A DNA stretch of 64,000 bases from Rhodospirillaceae bacterium (lineage in GTDB: Bacteria > Pseudomonadota > Alphaproteobacteria > Dongiales > Dongiaceae), in NCBI GenBank assembly GCA_016712715.1, contig JADJQM010000001.1:620001-684000 (forward strand), given 5' to 3'. The notes under the pieces are model-generated. The model saw only the letters and a program-made list of their open reading frames with translations. It ran no database searches and was not told where the DNA came from. The position numbers and the translations under genes were made by a program. Of the stretch, positions 18,316-27,946 are shown piece by piece (the stretch's first letter is position 1; every line of letters starts with the position of its first letter).

Positions 18316-19122
18316 TCAGCAGCCTTCCGCTTTCAAGGGCGTCAACTCATCCATGATTGCGCGCACTTTGATATCGCCGAGACTGAAGTTCAGGCTGCCG
18401 ACCACGCCATTGCTGTAGAGGCGCATGCTCTGTTCCGAATCGGGAACCCCTTCCGCGGAGCTGCCCATGTAGAAGGCGAGCGCCGCTGGAAATGATCGTA
18501 CGTCTTTGAGGTCAGGCAATGCCTTGCCGGGGGGCGTCCAATCCAGCGCGCCGGGCCCAAGGGCCGCCCCTACCTCGACCGCCTCATTGCCGATTGACCC
18601 GTCGAATAAATTGGCCAGGACATAGGCTTCGCCGTCCGCATCACCCTTGATCAGCGCCAAGGTATGCTGCACCGGGAACAAGGTACCGGGAGGCAGCGTG
18701 AATTCAGACCGGTCCGGAAGGTCTGCCACCACAGTGGCAGACCCGGTGGTGATGTCCCGTCTGGCCTCTCCTCGCCGGCGTGAAGTCTCTTCGGTATCTG
18801 CCAGTTCGCGGGTAAAATATCGATACCGCTTGCCGTCCTTGGATTCCCAACTGACCTGGCTCCAGCCCAGTCGATGGATTTCTCCATCCTCCCCTGCAAG
18901 CGCCAGTTCCGCCTTCAAATCCATGGCCCATCCGTCGCAAACATCCTTGATTTCGAACGTCATCAAGCCATTTCCGCCGGTCAGGGTCCCACTGTTCCCA
19001 AGGGCCAGCGTATAGACCACGCGATGGGGCAGAAGATCGGCCAGGGCGGCGGTTCCCGGTGCGGAAACCAACGCCAAACCGAGAGCCAGCGGGGCAAAGG
19101 TGCGCCAAATCGACAAAAGCAT
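18316..19122 (-). CDS. eipB: EipB-family (DUF1849) periplasmic envelope-integrity protein
   Basis: A 268-residue secreted protein: an N-terminal signal peptide (LAPLALGLALVSAPGTAALA region, cleavage near residue 28), then the DUF1849 beta-rich domain beginning LPHRVVYTLALGNSG. Two cysteines, in DVCDGWAMDL and at the extreme C-terminus (LKAEGC), match the conserved disulfide reported for Brucella EipB. EipB is a periplasmic beta-spiral protein needed for outer-membrane integrity. The gene stands alone between convergent dinB and the divergent dehydrogenase gene at 19284. Confidence 0.8.
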   Translation of the reverse strand: MLLSIWRTFAPLALGLALVSAPGTAALADLLPHRVVYTLALGNSGTLTGGNGLMTFEIKDVCDGWAMDLKAELALAGEDGEIHRLGWSQVSWESKDGKRYRYFTRELADTEETSRRRGEARRDITTGSATVVADLPDRSEFTLPPGTLFPVQHTLALIKGDADGEAYVLANLFDGSIGNEAVEVGAALGPGALDWTPPGKALPDLKDVRSFPAALAFYMGSSAEGVPDSEQSMRLYSNGVVGSLNFSLGDIKVRAIMDELTPLKAEGC

Positions 19123-19283
19123 CGCCCTTTCTTGTCGTTCACGGGGCAGTTGGAGCCGTTCCTGGCAAGTATGGCATGCGTCCCGTTTGCATGATAGACG
19201 GCACCAATCGCCAAGATCCGATCCCGCGGTCAGCTTGCCTGTTCTAACTGGCCGATCGGGGCCTTTACCATTAGGGGAACCAG

Positions 19284-20249
19284 ATGACCACCCGGCCCAA
19301 ATTGCTGATCACCCGGCGCCTGCCAGACGCCGTCACCAAGCGCGTCGAGGCCCACTACGAAGTCGAACTCAATGCCGACGACCATGTCATGTCGGCGGAT
19401 GAGCTGCTGAGCAAGGCGCTCGGCAAAGACGCCCTCCTGGTCACCCCGGTCGACAAGATCACGCCGGAACTGGTGGAAAAACTGCCCACCTCGATCAAGA
19501 TGATCGCCACCTTCTCGGTTGGTTACGAACATATCAATGTCCCGGCCCTCAAGGCGCGCGGCATCAAGGCGTCGAACACGCCGGACGTGCTGACCGACGC
19601 CACGGCCGACATCGCCCTGCTGCTGCTGCTCGGTGCCGCCCGCCGCGCCTATGAAGGCGAGCGGGCCGTCCGCGATGGGACCTGGAAATCCTGGTCGACC
19701 GTCTACATGCTGGGTGTCCACGCCACCGGCAAGCGGCTCGGCATTTTCGGCATGGGTCGTATCGGCCAGGCGGTCGCCAAGCGCGCCCGCGCCTTCGATA
19801 TGACGATCCATTATTACAATCGCAGCCGCCTTGCGCCCGAACTGGAACTGGGCGCCATCTACCACAAGACCGCCGAGGACATGCTGCCGCATTGCGACTT
19901 CCTCTCGATCAACGCGCCGGGTGGTGCCGAGACTCAGCATTGGCTCAACGCCCAACGCATCGCCCTGATGCCGGACGGCGCCATCGTCGTCAACACCGCG
20001 CGCGGCGGCCTGGTGGATGACGCTGCGCTGATCGCCGCTCTGAAATCTGGCAAGCTGTTCGCAGCAGGCCTCGATGTGTTCGAGAACGAGCCTAATCTCA
20101 ACCCTGCCTATCGCAATCTGTCGAACGTGTTTCTGCTGCCCCATCTTGGCAGCGCCACGATCGACACCCGCAACGCCATGGGCTTCAAGGCGCTCGACAA
20201 TCTCGACGCATTTTTTGCCGGCAGGCCGCTGATCGATCCGATTGCCTGA
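19284..20249 (+). CDS. D-isomer specific 2-hydroxyacid dehydrogenase (glyoxylate/hydroxypyruvate reductase type)
   Basis: A 321-residue NAD(P)H-dependent dehydrogenase. The Rossmann motif GIFGMGRIGQAVAKRARAF lies near residue 152. The catalytic triad regions are visible: Arg in VVNTARGGLVDD, Glu in DVFENEPNLNP, and His in LLPHLGSATIDT. It most resembles glyoxylate/hydroxypyruvate reductases (GyaR/GhrB). An AGGGG site precedes the ATG. Related reactions include serine and glycolate metabolism, though no direct partner is adjacent. The exact substrate cannot be fixed from sequence. Confidence 0.85.
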   Translation: MTTRPKLLITRRLPDAVTKRVEAHYEVELNADDHVMSADELLSKALGKDALLVTPVDKITPELVEKLPTSIKMIATFSVGYEHINVPALKARGIKASNTPDVLTDATADIALLLLLGAARRAYEGERAVRDGTWKSWSTVYMLGVHATGKRLGIFGMGRIGQAVAKRARAFDMTIHYYNRSRLAPELELGAIYHKTAEDMLPHCDFLSINAPGGAETQHWLNAQRIALMPDGAIVVNTARGGLVDDAALIAALKSGKLFAAGLDVFENEPNLNPAYRNLSNVFLLPHLGSATIDTRNAMGFKALDNLDAFFAGRPLIDPIA

Positions 20250-20257
20250 ATGCGCTT

Positions 20258-20279
20258 CCCTCCCCTTGACTGGGGAGGG
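20258..20279. terminator. Hairpin between convergent genes
   Basis: A perfect 8-bp inverted repeat (CCCTCCCC, 6-nt loop, GGGGAGGG) lies between the stops of the 2-hydroxyacid dehydrogenase and ppx. No T-run follows on either strand, so it is a weak terminator candidate or a remnant of a GC-rich intergenic repeat. Confidence 0.4.
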
Positions 20280-20284
20280 AGATT

Positions 20285-21789
20285 TCAGACGATGGCAACC
20301 GGCAGGCCGAATGCCTTGCCGACGGCGTCCAATCGGCGTTGCACAGCCTCACCGAAAAGGGCGCCGGCGTCCTGGGGCAGATGCAACTCAAGCCGGTCAT
20401 TGCGCTTTTCGATCGATGTCAAATTGAGCATATGCTCGGTACCGGCGCTCAAGGCATAGGCAAGGCGCAGCGCTGCACCGGCGCGGGCAGCGAAATCCTT
20501 GTCGGTTTCTTCCAGCAGGCTGGTGAGACTGTCGACGTATGGAGCATCTGGTCCATCGCCATAGCGCGCGGCGATTATGAGCGCCAACACGACACGTTCG
20601 GGATGAGTGATCCCAGCGACCGGCAGGCGCAGGACGCGGAGGAATGCATGTTCGGCGCGGTAATCGGGATGCTCGCGCCAGGCAATGTCAGACAATAGGC
20701 AGGCTGCCTCGCGCAGACGTGCGCGCGCCTTCCCTCGGATCGGAACAAGGGCGCCAGCCAATCGTCGAGAAGGTCGCTCACCGAGCCAAAACGGCCATCG
20801 GCTCCGGCAAGCTCTGCGCATCCGACCAGCAGCGGATCTCCTTGCTGGGCAGCCGCGTCGAGCGTGCTGAAAAGGTAGCCCTCACGCAGGCCATAAGCGG
20901 AATAGAGCACGCATTCCGGTTTGACGGCCCGGATCAGGCGCTCTAGCACCAGGGCGCCGAAGGGCAGCGTTTCCAAACGTCGACGCGACATACCGACAAT
21001 ATTGGTCAGCGACTTCTTGCCAAGATGCGCCAGCACATTTGAGAGCTCCTCGGACTGACGGCGCGACATCCGATACTCGTGGATAACGTGAAGTGGGTAA
21101 TGCGTCTGCTCCATGTGGATACGGGCAAGTGACCGCCAGGCACCGCCGACCGGATAAAGCGTCTTGCCCTTCACCTCAGACAGCCAGGAGAGTTTCTCCA
21201 GCTGCCGATCGACCAGGCGCTGCGCTTCTTCGATATTGCCGTTGGTGGCCTCAACCAACCGCAGAGGCCCGAGCGGCAATGTCACATGCTCCCGAATCTG
21301 GCCGGCCTGAAGGCGTACAAGTTCCAAGCTTCCACCGCCCAGATCTCCCATCAGACCATCTGCCTCCGGAATGCCGGCAAGGACACCTAGCGCGGATAGT
21401 TTGGCCTCGTCTTCGCCGCTGACAATCTGAACCTTGCGGCCGGTCTGCTTTTCGATCAGCGCTGCGAACGCAGCGCCATCCTTGGCATCACGAACCGCGG
21501 CGGTCGCCAGCAAGGTGACGCTGTCGACCCCCATCGCCTCGGCCATGGTGACAAATCGTCGGATGTTGACGAGCGCGGCCTGTGTCCCGTCTGGATTGAG
21601 CAACCCATGACGTTCCAGCCCCTTGCCCAAGCCGGGTTGCGCCTTCTCATTGAACACCGGTACCGGACAACGCGATCTTTTGTCGAAAACCACGAGACGG
21701 AGTGAGTTCGAGCCAATATCGATCACCGCCACACGCCCGGATTTGGTCGCCCGGGCGGTGGCGGCGGCTTTGCGAAGAGATGCTGTCAC
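20285..21789 (-). pseudogene. ppx: Exopolyphosphatase / pppGpp phosphohydrolase (Ppx/GppA), apparent -1 frameshift
   Basis: Ppx hydrolyses polyphosphate from its ends. The N-terminal actin-like fold is clear: VIDIGSNSLRLVVFDKRS near residue 24, GEDEAKLSALGV near 140, and DLGGGSLELVRL near 158. The frame is lost near 20728-20740, after DLLDDWLAPLF; the sequence KARARLREAACLLSDIAWRE and the rest continue in the other frame to 20285. Restoring one base in the GGGAAGG run gives a continuous protein of about 500 residues. It follows ppk by 2 bp on the same strand, a standard ppk-ppx operon. An assembly indel is the likely cause. Confidence 0.85.
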
Positions 21790-21791
21790 TA

Positions 21792-23945
21792 TTACGCCTT
21801 CGGCAAATCCAGTTTCGAGATCTTCTTCTGCTTCTTCAGTGCCGATCCGCGACCGGACAGGCTCGGATTGGTCATGAAGTAGGTGTGCGCGCTGAAACCG
21901 ACGACACCCTCGGCCGGCGACAGGCGATGGTAAATACCATCAGAGTCGAGCTCCCAGCTTTGCAGATTATCCTTCAGATTCGCCATCATGATCTGATCAA
22001 GGACCTGCTGGTGGACGGTCGCATTCTCGATCGGCACCATGATTTCAAGCCGGCGATCCATGTTGCGCGGCATCCAGTCGGCCGAGGAGATGAACACCTT
22101 GGCCTCGGGCGACGGCAGCGGATGGCCGTTGGCGAAGCACACGACGCGGGAGTGCTCGAGGAAACGGCCGATGATACTCTTGACGCGAATATTCTCCGAC
22201 AGGCCTTTGACTCCCGGGCGCAGGCAACAGACACCCCGAATGATCAGCATGATCTTCACGCCGGCCTGGCTGGCGCGGTAGAGCGCGTCGATGAGCCCGC
22301 TATCAACCAGCGAGTTCAGCTTGACCCAGATGGCGCCGGCACGCCCCGCCTTGACGTGTTCAATTTCATCATCGATCAGCTTCAGCAGGGTCGCGCGCAA
22401 AGTGGTCGGGGCAAAGGCAACTTTCTCGGTTGATTGCGGTCGCGCATATCCCGTCATGAAGTTGAACAGCTTGGCGGCGTCGTGGCACAGGCCGGGTTCG
22501 CAGCTGAAATAGCTGAGATCGGTGTATATCTTGGCGGTCACCGGATGATAATTGCCCGTCCCGAAATGGACATAGGTCTTGAGATTGCCGCCTTCACGGC
22601 GCATCACCATCGACACCTTGGCGTGGGTCTTCAGGGCAACGAAACCATAGACTACCTGCACGCCGGCGCGCTCCAGATCGCGCGCCCAGCGGATATTCGC
22701 GGCCTCGTCAAAACGTGCCTTCAACTCGACCAGCGCCGTCACGGACTTTCCCGCTTCCGCGGCTTCGATCAGCGCCTTGACGATCGGACTGTCATCGCTG
22801 GTGCGATAGAGCGTCTGCTTGATGGCGACGACATTGGGGTCGCGCGCCGCCTGCAAAATGAACTGCACCACCACATCAAAGCTCTCATAGGGATGGTGAA
22901 CAACGATGTCCTTGGCGCGAATGGCGGCGAAACAGTCGCCGCCCATTTCGCGGATCCGTTCCGGGAATCGCGGATTGAACGGTTGGAATTTGAGGTCCGG
23001 TCGATCGCCGATCAACTGCGATGTGGCACCAAGGCCAAGAAGTCCATCCAGAACGAACACGTCCTCGCGATCCACGTCGAGTTCATCGATGACAAAGGAG
23101 AGCAGATCCTCCGGCATCTCGGCATTGACCTTGAGCCGGATGACGAGGCCGCGACGTCGGCGCTTCAGCGCTGTCTCATAGTGGCGCACGAGGTCCTCTG
23201 CTTCCTCGAGGATCTCGATCTCGCTGTCCCGAATGAGTCGGAAGTAGACCTTTCCGATCACCTCAAAACCTGGAAACAAACGGTCGAGATAAAGACCGAC
23301 CACGGATTCCAGGGTGAGGTAACGGACATTATACGGGTCTTTGCCCGGCAACCGGATGAAGCGCGGCAGCAGGCTCGGCAGCATGATGAGCGCCCGCATC
23401 GCCTTGCCGTCGCTCAGCTGGCGCAGTTCCAGCACGATCGAGAAACCGAGATTGGGAATGAACGGAAACGGATGCGCCGGGTCGACTGCCATGGGCGTCA
23501 ACACCGGGAACACCTGGTCCATGAAATAGTTGTCGAGCCATTCCTTTTCGGCGCCGGTGACTTCCGACGGCTCCACTACGGAAATACCGTTCTCGCGCAA
23601 ATCCTCTCGCAGATTGCGCCAATGCTCCTGCTGGGCGCGCATGAGCTCACCGGAGCGTTGATTGATCGCGGCAAGCTGCTGTACCGGCGTCAGCCCATCG
23701 GCCGAGATGACATTGACATTGGCCCGTTCCTGGCCGCGCAGGCCGGCAACGCGCACCATGTAGAATTCATCGAGGTTGTTGGCTGAAATCGACAAGAAGC
23801 GGACCCGTTCCAGCAGCGGATGGGTCTTGTTGCCGGTCTCTTCCAGGACCCGCTCGTTGAAGGCAAGCCACGACAGTTCGCGGTTGATGAAACGGTTCAA
23901 GGCATCCGGCTGGTATTTCGGTTCGATCAATTGTGCATCGTCCAC
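21792..23945 (-). CDS. ppk: Polyphosphate kinase 1
   Basis: A polyphosphate kinase of about 717 residues that reversibly builds polyphosphate from ATP. The N-domain begins RFINRELSWLAFNERVLEE. The phosphohistidine regions HAKVSMVMRREGG and SSADWMPRNMDRR are present, as is YVHFGTGNYHP. I favour the GTG at 23945 (VDDAQLIEPKYQ), which has AGGA 7-10 bp upstream; the frame is open to an ATG at 23993 without a visible ribosome-binding site. It leads a ppk-ppx operon and diverges from a SixA-like phosphatase gene. Nearby CYTH-CHAD supports a polyphosphate module. Confidence 0.93.
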   Translation of the reverse strand: MDDAQLIEPKYQPDALNRFINRELSWLAFNERVLEETGNKTHPLLERVRFLSISANNLDEFYMVRVAGLRGQERANVNVISADGLTPVQQLAAINQRSGELMRAQQEHWRNLREDLRENGISVVEPSEVTGAEKEWLDNYFMDQVFPVLTPMAVDPAHPFPFIPNLGFSIVLELRQLSDGKAMRALIMLPSLLPRFIRLPGKDPYNVRYLTLESVVGLYLDRLFPGFEVIGKVYFRLIRDSEIEILEEAEDLVRHYETALKRRRRGLVIRLKVNAEMPEDLLSFVIDELDVDREDVFVLDGLLGLGATSQLIGDRPDLKFQPFNPRFPERIREMGGDCFAAIRAKDIVVHHPYESFDVVVQFILQAARDPNVVAIKQTLYRTSDDSPIVKALIEAAEAGKSVTALVELKARFDEAANIRWARDLERAGVQVVYGFVALKTHAKVSMVMRREGGNLKTYVHFGTGNYHPVTAKIYTDLSYFSCEPGLCHDAAKLFNFMTGYARPQSTEKVAFAPTTLRATLLKLIDDEIEHVKAGRAGAIWVKLNSLVDSGLIDALYRASQAGVKIMLIIRGVCCLRPGVKGLSENIRVKSIIGRFLEHSRVVCFANGHPLPSPEAKVFISSADWMPRNMDRRLEIMVPIENATVHQQVLDQIMMANLKDNLQSWELDSDGIYHRLSPAEGVVGFSAHTYFMTNPSLSGRGSALKKQKKISKLDLPKA

Positions 23946-24126
23946 GGGCAGATTCCTGTACTTGTCCGATCGTGCTCTACAACCCATGTCCATCCGGCAC
24001 GCTGTGGCAGAAACCCAGAGGATTTGAGCCGGTGCTGGCTAAAGATGGCCACCTCCCTTACAGTATAGAGCACTCGATTGGTGGTGGGTATTCCTTATAA
24101 ATCAATTACTTCAATTTGATGACAGA

Positions 24127-24654
24127 ATGAAGACACTGATACTTATGCGCCACGCCAAATCGGCCTGGGATGCCGGACAGATTTCCGACCACAACCGCCC
24201 CTTGTCGGACCGTGGGCGAGAAACCGCGCCCGCGATGGGACAATGGCTGAAGGCCCAGAAGCTGAAACCCGACCTCATTCTTTGTTCCACGGCGACGCGG
24301 GTGAGCGAGACGCTGGCACTGCTGCGCCCAAGCCTGCCGCCGGACGTGCCCATCAAAGGGCTGGAAGGGCTCTACATGGCCCTCCCGCGAGAGATTCTGA
24401 CGGTGCTGGCCAAGGTCAAGGAAAAGGACAAGGTCGACACGCTGATGGTGATTGGCCACAATCCCGGTATGGGGAGCCTTGCTCATTGGCTCGCCGGCCA
24501 GGGCGACAAGCGCGCTCTTGAGCGGATGAAGGAAAATTTTCCGACCGGCGCCATCGCTGTGATCGACTTTGATATCTCTACCTGGCGGGATCTCGACGGG
24601 GAACAGGGCTCCCTGCGCCAGTTCATGACGCCACGGGATCTGGCCAAGGAATGA
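24127..24654 (+). CDS. SixA-like histidine phosphatase
   Basis: A 175-residue histidine-phosphatase-superfamily protein. The catalytic motif is LMRHAKSAW near residue 7 (RHA as in SixA, not RHG), a second conserved arginine lies in CSTATRVSETL, and the second histidine is in VIGHNPGMGSLA. SixA dephosphorylates phosphohistidine on phosphotransfer proteins, and alphaproteobacterial relatives may act on other phospho-substrates. It lies divergent to ppk and convergent with the CYTH-CHAD gene, which links it by location to polyphosphate handling. Confidence 0.8.
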   Translation: MKTLILMRHAKSAWDAGQISDHNRPLSDRGRETAPAMGQWLKAQKLKPDLILCSTATRVSETLALLRPSLPPDVPIKGLEGLYMALPREILTVLAKVKEKDKVDTLMVIGHNPGMGSLAHWLAGQGDKRALERMKENFPTGAIAVIDFDISTWRDLDGEQGSLRQFMTPRDLAKE

Positions 24655-24674
24655 TCCCGGGGCAGGAGTAGCAC

Positions 24675-26243
24675 CTAGCCCACGCCGTTTGCCTTGCCCC
24701 AGAACTTGCGCTGAGCTCGAAATCCTTCCCAGGTCATCTGGAAGCCGCCAAGATCACCACTGATCCGGTGCGATTGCCATCCGAGCACAATGCCATGCAG
24801 CAGGTTGCTTTCGGCACTGCCCCAGCCTGGGGCATCGGAAAGTCCCTTGGTCAGATTGGTGAGAAGGTGCCGCCCGACGACAGCATCGTTTAACGACCCC
24901 AGATGGTCCTGTATGGCTGAGAGATGGGCCAGGTACTTGTCGGTCCGCTTGCTGTCGTAAAGCGAGGCAAAGGCCTGGGCGCCGTAACGCATCTTCTTTC
25001 CCAGCAGGCGGAGCCGGTGCAGTTCGGTTTCCGAGAGAGCGGCATGCTCGCCCCCCAGGCGCACCAACCGTTTGTGCGACCGGTTCAACCATCTGTTGGC
25101 AAACGTCCTGGCCGACTGATTGAGACCGAATTGCGCAACAGCCCCTCTTCCACGCCAGTCGTCGGTCAGCAATTGCCGATAGATGTGCAGAAGCATCACG
25201 GCGTAGCGCGGATTCTCGAGGGCCAGATGCGCCTGCCGGCGTGCCTCCGCGCGGGCGCGACGCGCAATCTCCAGCAGCTCACGGATGACGGCCTGGTCGC
25301 GCATGCGCTCAGCCATGGGCATCAATGTTTCGGCAATCAGGACATCCAGGTCTCGGGCAGGGCCGAACTGGCGCTGCAACCAGCGCAGATCGATCGACAT
25401 CGCCGCATGGGCGCCATCATCGATAAGCTCACGAAAGGCCCCGATGGCAGCTCGGAAGCGGCGGATGGCGACCCTGAATTGATGGATCGCCTCATCATCC
25501 TCGCTCTCCAGGATGGCGGCCTCATTGGCGCGCAACTGCGCCAGGCAATTGCGCACAATGGCACTGAAAGCGTCACCGGCCGTGACCTTGCCGGTCAGAT
25601 CGAGCGGCCCGGCGCGCTCCGGCACCGGCTTCTCGTGGAGAGCCAGCGCGTAGCCGCGCGCCGCCTTGGTCGCGAGGCCAAGTCTGGCGGGTAAATCTTC
25701 AACCAGACCTTCGGCAAGATGGAACAAGTCGACCGGGTTCCCAGCCTTCAGCTCCAACTCGATTTCGGCGATTGGTATCTCGGTGGCTTTGCTGCCGATC
25801 GAACCGACATCAAGCGCCACCTCGATCTGGCTTTCTCCACGCCTGATCAGCCATGCATTGCGGTCGAAGCGGGTGGTAAAAACGGGTCGCAACCGAGTCA
25901 TGACGCCGGCACGATCGAGACGCCGTCGCAGCTTTGCATCACTGATGGCGGCGAGGCGCGGTCGGTTGCCCTCTATTGGTGCTTCGAATTCGGCAAAGGA
26001 CTGCAAACCATCCAGCATTGAACCAGGCGCCTTCAGTGTCTGAATTCGCTGGTCTCCGATGCGCCGCACGCGCAGTGCCATCCCATGGTTCTTCAGCCAG
26101 CAATCCGCCGTATCGAAATAGGAAGTCTCCATCCGCTTCGCCGTGGCGCGCGTCGGTGCGGCCAGGAGCTTGCGCAACGCAGCAGGCCGAACCGCCGCCC
26201 CGCCAGGCAGCGCCAACTTGAGTTCAATCTCTTGATTCTTCAT
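24675..26243 (-). CDS. CYTH and CHAD domain protein (inorganic triphosphatase / polyphosphate binding)
   Basis: A protein of about 522 residues. The N-terminal CYTH domain (1-200) begins with the ExExK motif IEIELKLALPGG and contains SYFDTADCWL and RVRRIGD. This tunnel-fold domain hydrolyses triphosphate. The CHAD domain (about 215-500) is helical with conserved histidines and basic residues (DDEAIHQFRVAIRRFRAAIG, HRLRLLGKKMRYGAQAF), a module that binds polyphosphate granules. Start ATG 26243 puts MKNQEIELKL first. It ends 20 bp after the convergent SixA-like gene. Its place beside ppk-ppx strongly supports a polyphosphate role. Confidence 0.9.
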   Translation of the reverse strand: MKNQEIELKLALPGGAAVRPAALRKLLAAPTRATAKRMETSYFDTADCWLKNHGMALRVRRIGDQRIQTLKAPGSMLDGLQSFAEFEAPIEGNRPRLAAISDAKLRRRLDRAGVMTRLRPVFTTRFDRNAWLIRRGESQIEVALDVGSIGSKATEIPIAEIELELKAGNPVDLFHLAEGLVEDLPARLGLATKAARGYALALHEKPVPERAGPLDLTGKVTAGDAFSAIVRNCLAQLRANEAAILESEDDEAIHQFRVAIRRFRAAIGAFRELIDDGAHAAMSIDLRWLQRQFGPARDLDVLIAETLMPMAERMRDQAVIRELLEIARRARAEARRQAHLALENPRYAVMLLHIYRQLLTDDWRGRGAVAQFGLNQSARTFANRWLNRSHKRLVRLGGEHAALSETELHRLRLLGKKMRYGAQAFASLYDSKRTDKYLAHLSAIQDHLGSLNDAVVGRHLLTNLTKGLSDAPGWGSAESNLLHGIVLGWQSHRISGDLGGFQMTWEGFRAQRKFWGKANGVG

Positions 26244-26452
26244 GATCCCCAACCGTCGTCGCGGCGATCCTAGACAAGGAAGTCCAACGGAAAAAATGAC
26301 GGTTTGATGACAATATCCGCTCTGGCCATAAAAAACCCATCACTTCACAACTCCGTGATCGATTGGCTTCAGTCTGCTGCCGGACAGGATTCATGAGCAT
26401 ACTCAGGTGGGAGTAACCTAGCCATCACCCTGAAATCGGAGGGAAAAGCCAA

Positions 26453-26893
26453 ATGAATCGTGTGAAACTACTCATCGGGGCAGCTGCCATGGTCGTGACC
26501 TTGGGCGGTGTGGTCGCCAGCGTTGCGGCCGAAACCCCGCGCGAAGATGCGATGAAGGAACTCGGCAAGAATATGAAGGCCATCAAGGACCTCATCGGAG
26601 CCGGTGGGCCTGCAGGCGATGCCGCCGCGCCGGCCCAGAAGATCGCCGAGATCGCGGCCAAGATTCCTAGCCTCTTCCCTGAAGGCTCCGACGCTGCCGA
26701 TGACGAGGCGAAAGCCACGATCTGGCAAAACTGGGACGACTTCACGGCCAAGGCAAAGGCCCTGGAAGATGCGGCCACCATGCTGGCATCGGCCGCCGGT
26801 GGTGGCGATATCGCGACTGTCGGGGCTCAGTTCGACAAGGTCGGGGGCACCTGCGGTGCCTGCCACAAGGAATATCGCGAAAAGAAGAACTGA
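26453..26893 (+). CDS. Cytochrome c' (class II cytochrome c)
   Basis: A 146-residue periplasmic haem protein. A signal peptide (LLIGAAAMVVTLGGVVASVAA) is cleaved near residue 24, followed by a four-helix-bundle sequence and the haem-binding CGACHKEYREKK at the C-terminus, the class II position. Cytochromes c' bind NO and CO and protect against nitrosative stress. The gene stands alone, followed by a hairpin terminator and a convergent dihaem cytochrome gene. The 209-bp upstream gap contains an AT-rich stretch but no clear boxes that I can defend. Confidence 0.88.
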   Translation: MNRVKLLIGAAAMVVTLGGVVASVAAETPREDAMKELGKNMKAIKDLIGAGGPAGDAAAPAQKIAEIAAKIPSLFPEGSDAADDEAKATIWQNWDDFTAKAKALEDAATMLASAAGGGDIATVGAQFDKVGGTCGACHKEYREKKN

Positions 26894-26911
26894 TCTGCCG
26901 GTGGATTTTTA

Positions 26912-26950
26912 GCGGCAGTCCGGAACCAGGCCGGGCTGCCGTTTTCTATT
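26912..26950 (+). terminator. Rho-independent terminator after cytochrome c'
   Basis: CGGCAGTCCGG and CCGGGCTGCCG form an 11-bp stem with one mismatch and a short loop, followed by TTTTCTATTT. It ends inside the stop region of the convergent cytochrome gene. Confidence 0.7.
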
Positions 26951-27842
26951 TCAGGCTGCCGAGATATTCGGCGATGGCATGAACATCGGTATCCGGCAGC
27001 CGGGCAATATTCTGCTGCACCTCGGCCATGCCGCCGCTGGCAAGGTCCTCGAAGTAGCCTTCCTCACCCTCCTTCAGCGCCGTCGCCAACTCATCGACAT
27101 CCTTGTATTTCTGACGCCCGATAAGATCGCGCAAGCTCGGCACCTTGCCACGCCCCTCGGGATGTGGCCCGCCGGCCAACGCCTGGTCCACGTCCATCAC
27201 CATGGCGAGGTTCCGTGGCGTATGGCATTCGGCGCAATGGCCGGGTCCGTTGACGAGATAGGCGCCGCGATTCCAGCTGGCGGATTGACCCGGATCGTCA
27301 GTGAGTGGTGGCAGAACGGCTAGCCGCTTCCACAGGCCAAGGCCACGTCGCACCAGCCAGGGGAAAGGTATCTCAGCAGGCTTGGCCACAGAAGAAATCG
27401 CCGGCAGCGTCTTGAGATAGGCCCTGATATCAAGGATATCTTCGACCTTCATGCGACCATAGGAAACATAGGGGAAGGCCGGGATGTAGTGGTCACCGCG
27501 CGGCGACACGCCATGCCGGACAGCATCGATGAAAGCCGCATCTGACCAACCACCAAGACCGGTCTCCGTATCAGGCGTCAGATTCGGCGGATAGAGCGTA
27601 CCGATTGGGGTGACAAAGGCGGCTCCGCCTGATGGCAGGGCCATGTCGGCGCCACTTTCCTTGGCGGGGTGGTGGCATGCGATGCAACCGCCGATGTGAT
27701 AAAGTACTTCACCATTCGCCACATCGCCGACATGTGGCGGCAAGCTGGCACTGTCGATATGCCTGGGCGCGGAAGCAAGGAACAGCCCCGAGGCAACAGC
27801 CACGCCGACGATCATCACCGCACCAAGCAAGCGCCTCTTCAT
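26946..27842 (-). CDS. Membrane-linked dihaem cytochrome c
   Basis: About 298 residues from ATG 27842 (MKRRLLGAVMIVGVAVASGL gives a signal or anchor helix). Two haem sites are seen: CIACHHP near residue 54 and CAECHTP near 205, each followed by a cytochrome-c fold with candidate methionine ligands. The domain layout (LYPPNLTPDTETGLGGWSD motif) is that of the c-type cytochrome subunits of membrane alcohol/aldehyde/gluconate dehydrogenases. No catalytic dehydrogenase is adjacent, so its electron donor is unknown. A shorter relative with the same YPPNLTPD motif is at 47303-47797. Confidence 0.85.
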   Translation of the reverse strand: MKRRLLGAVMIVGVAVASGLFLASAPRHIDSASLPPHVGDVANGEVLYHIGGCIACHHPAKESGADMALPSGGAAFVTPIGTLYPPNLTPDTETGLGGWSDAAFIDAVRHGVSPRGDHYIPAFPYVSYGRMKVEDILDIRAYLKTLPAISSVAKPAEIPFPWLVRRGLGLWKRLAVLPPLTDDPGQSASWNRGAYLVNGPGHCAECHTPRNLAMVMDVDQALAGGPHPEGRGKVPSLRDLIGRQKYKDVDELATALKEGEEGYFEDLASGGMAEVQQNIARLPDTDVHAIAEYLGSLK

Positions 27843-27946
27843 GAACGTCGAATCCTTCACGAGGGTCCAGCGGGAACAGTTGCAGTTTCCCGCTGGCCCG
27901 TCCAGCGTGGCATAGATGGCGGGTGGTGATCGTCCAAGTGCGGTGG

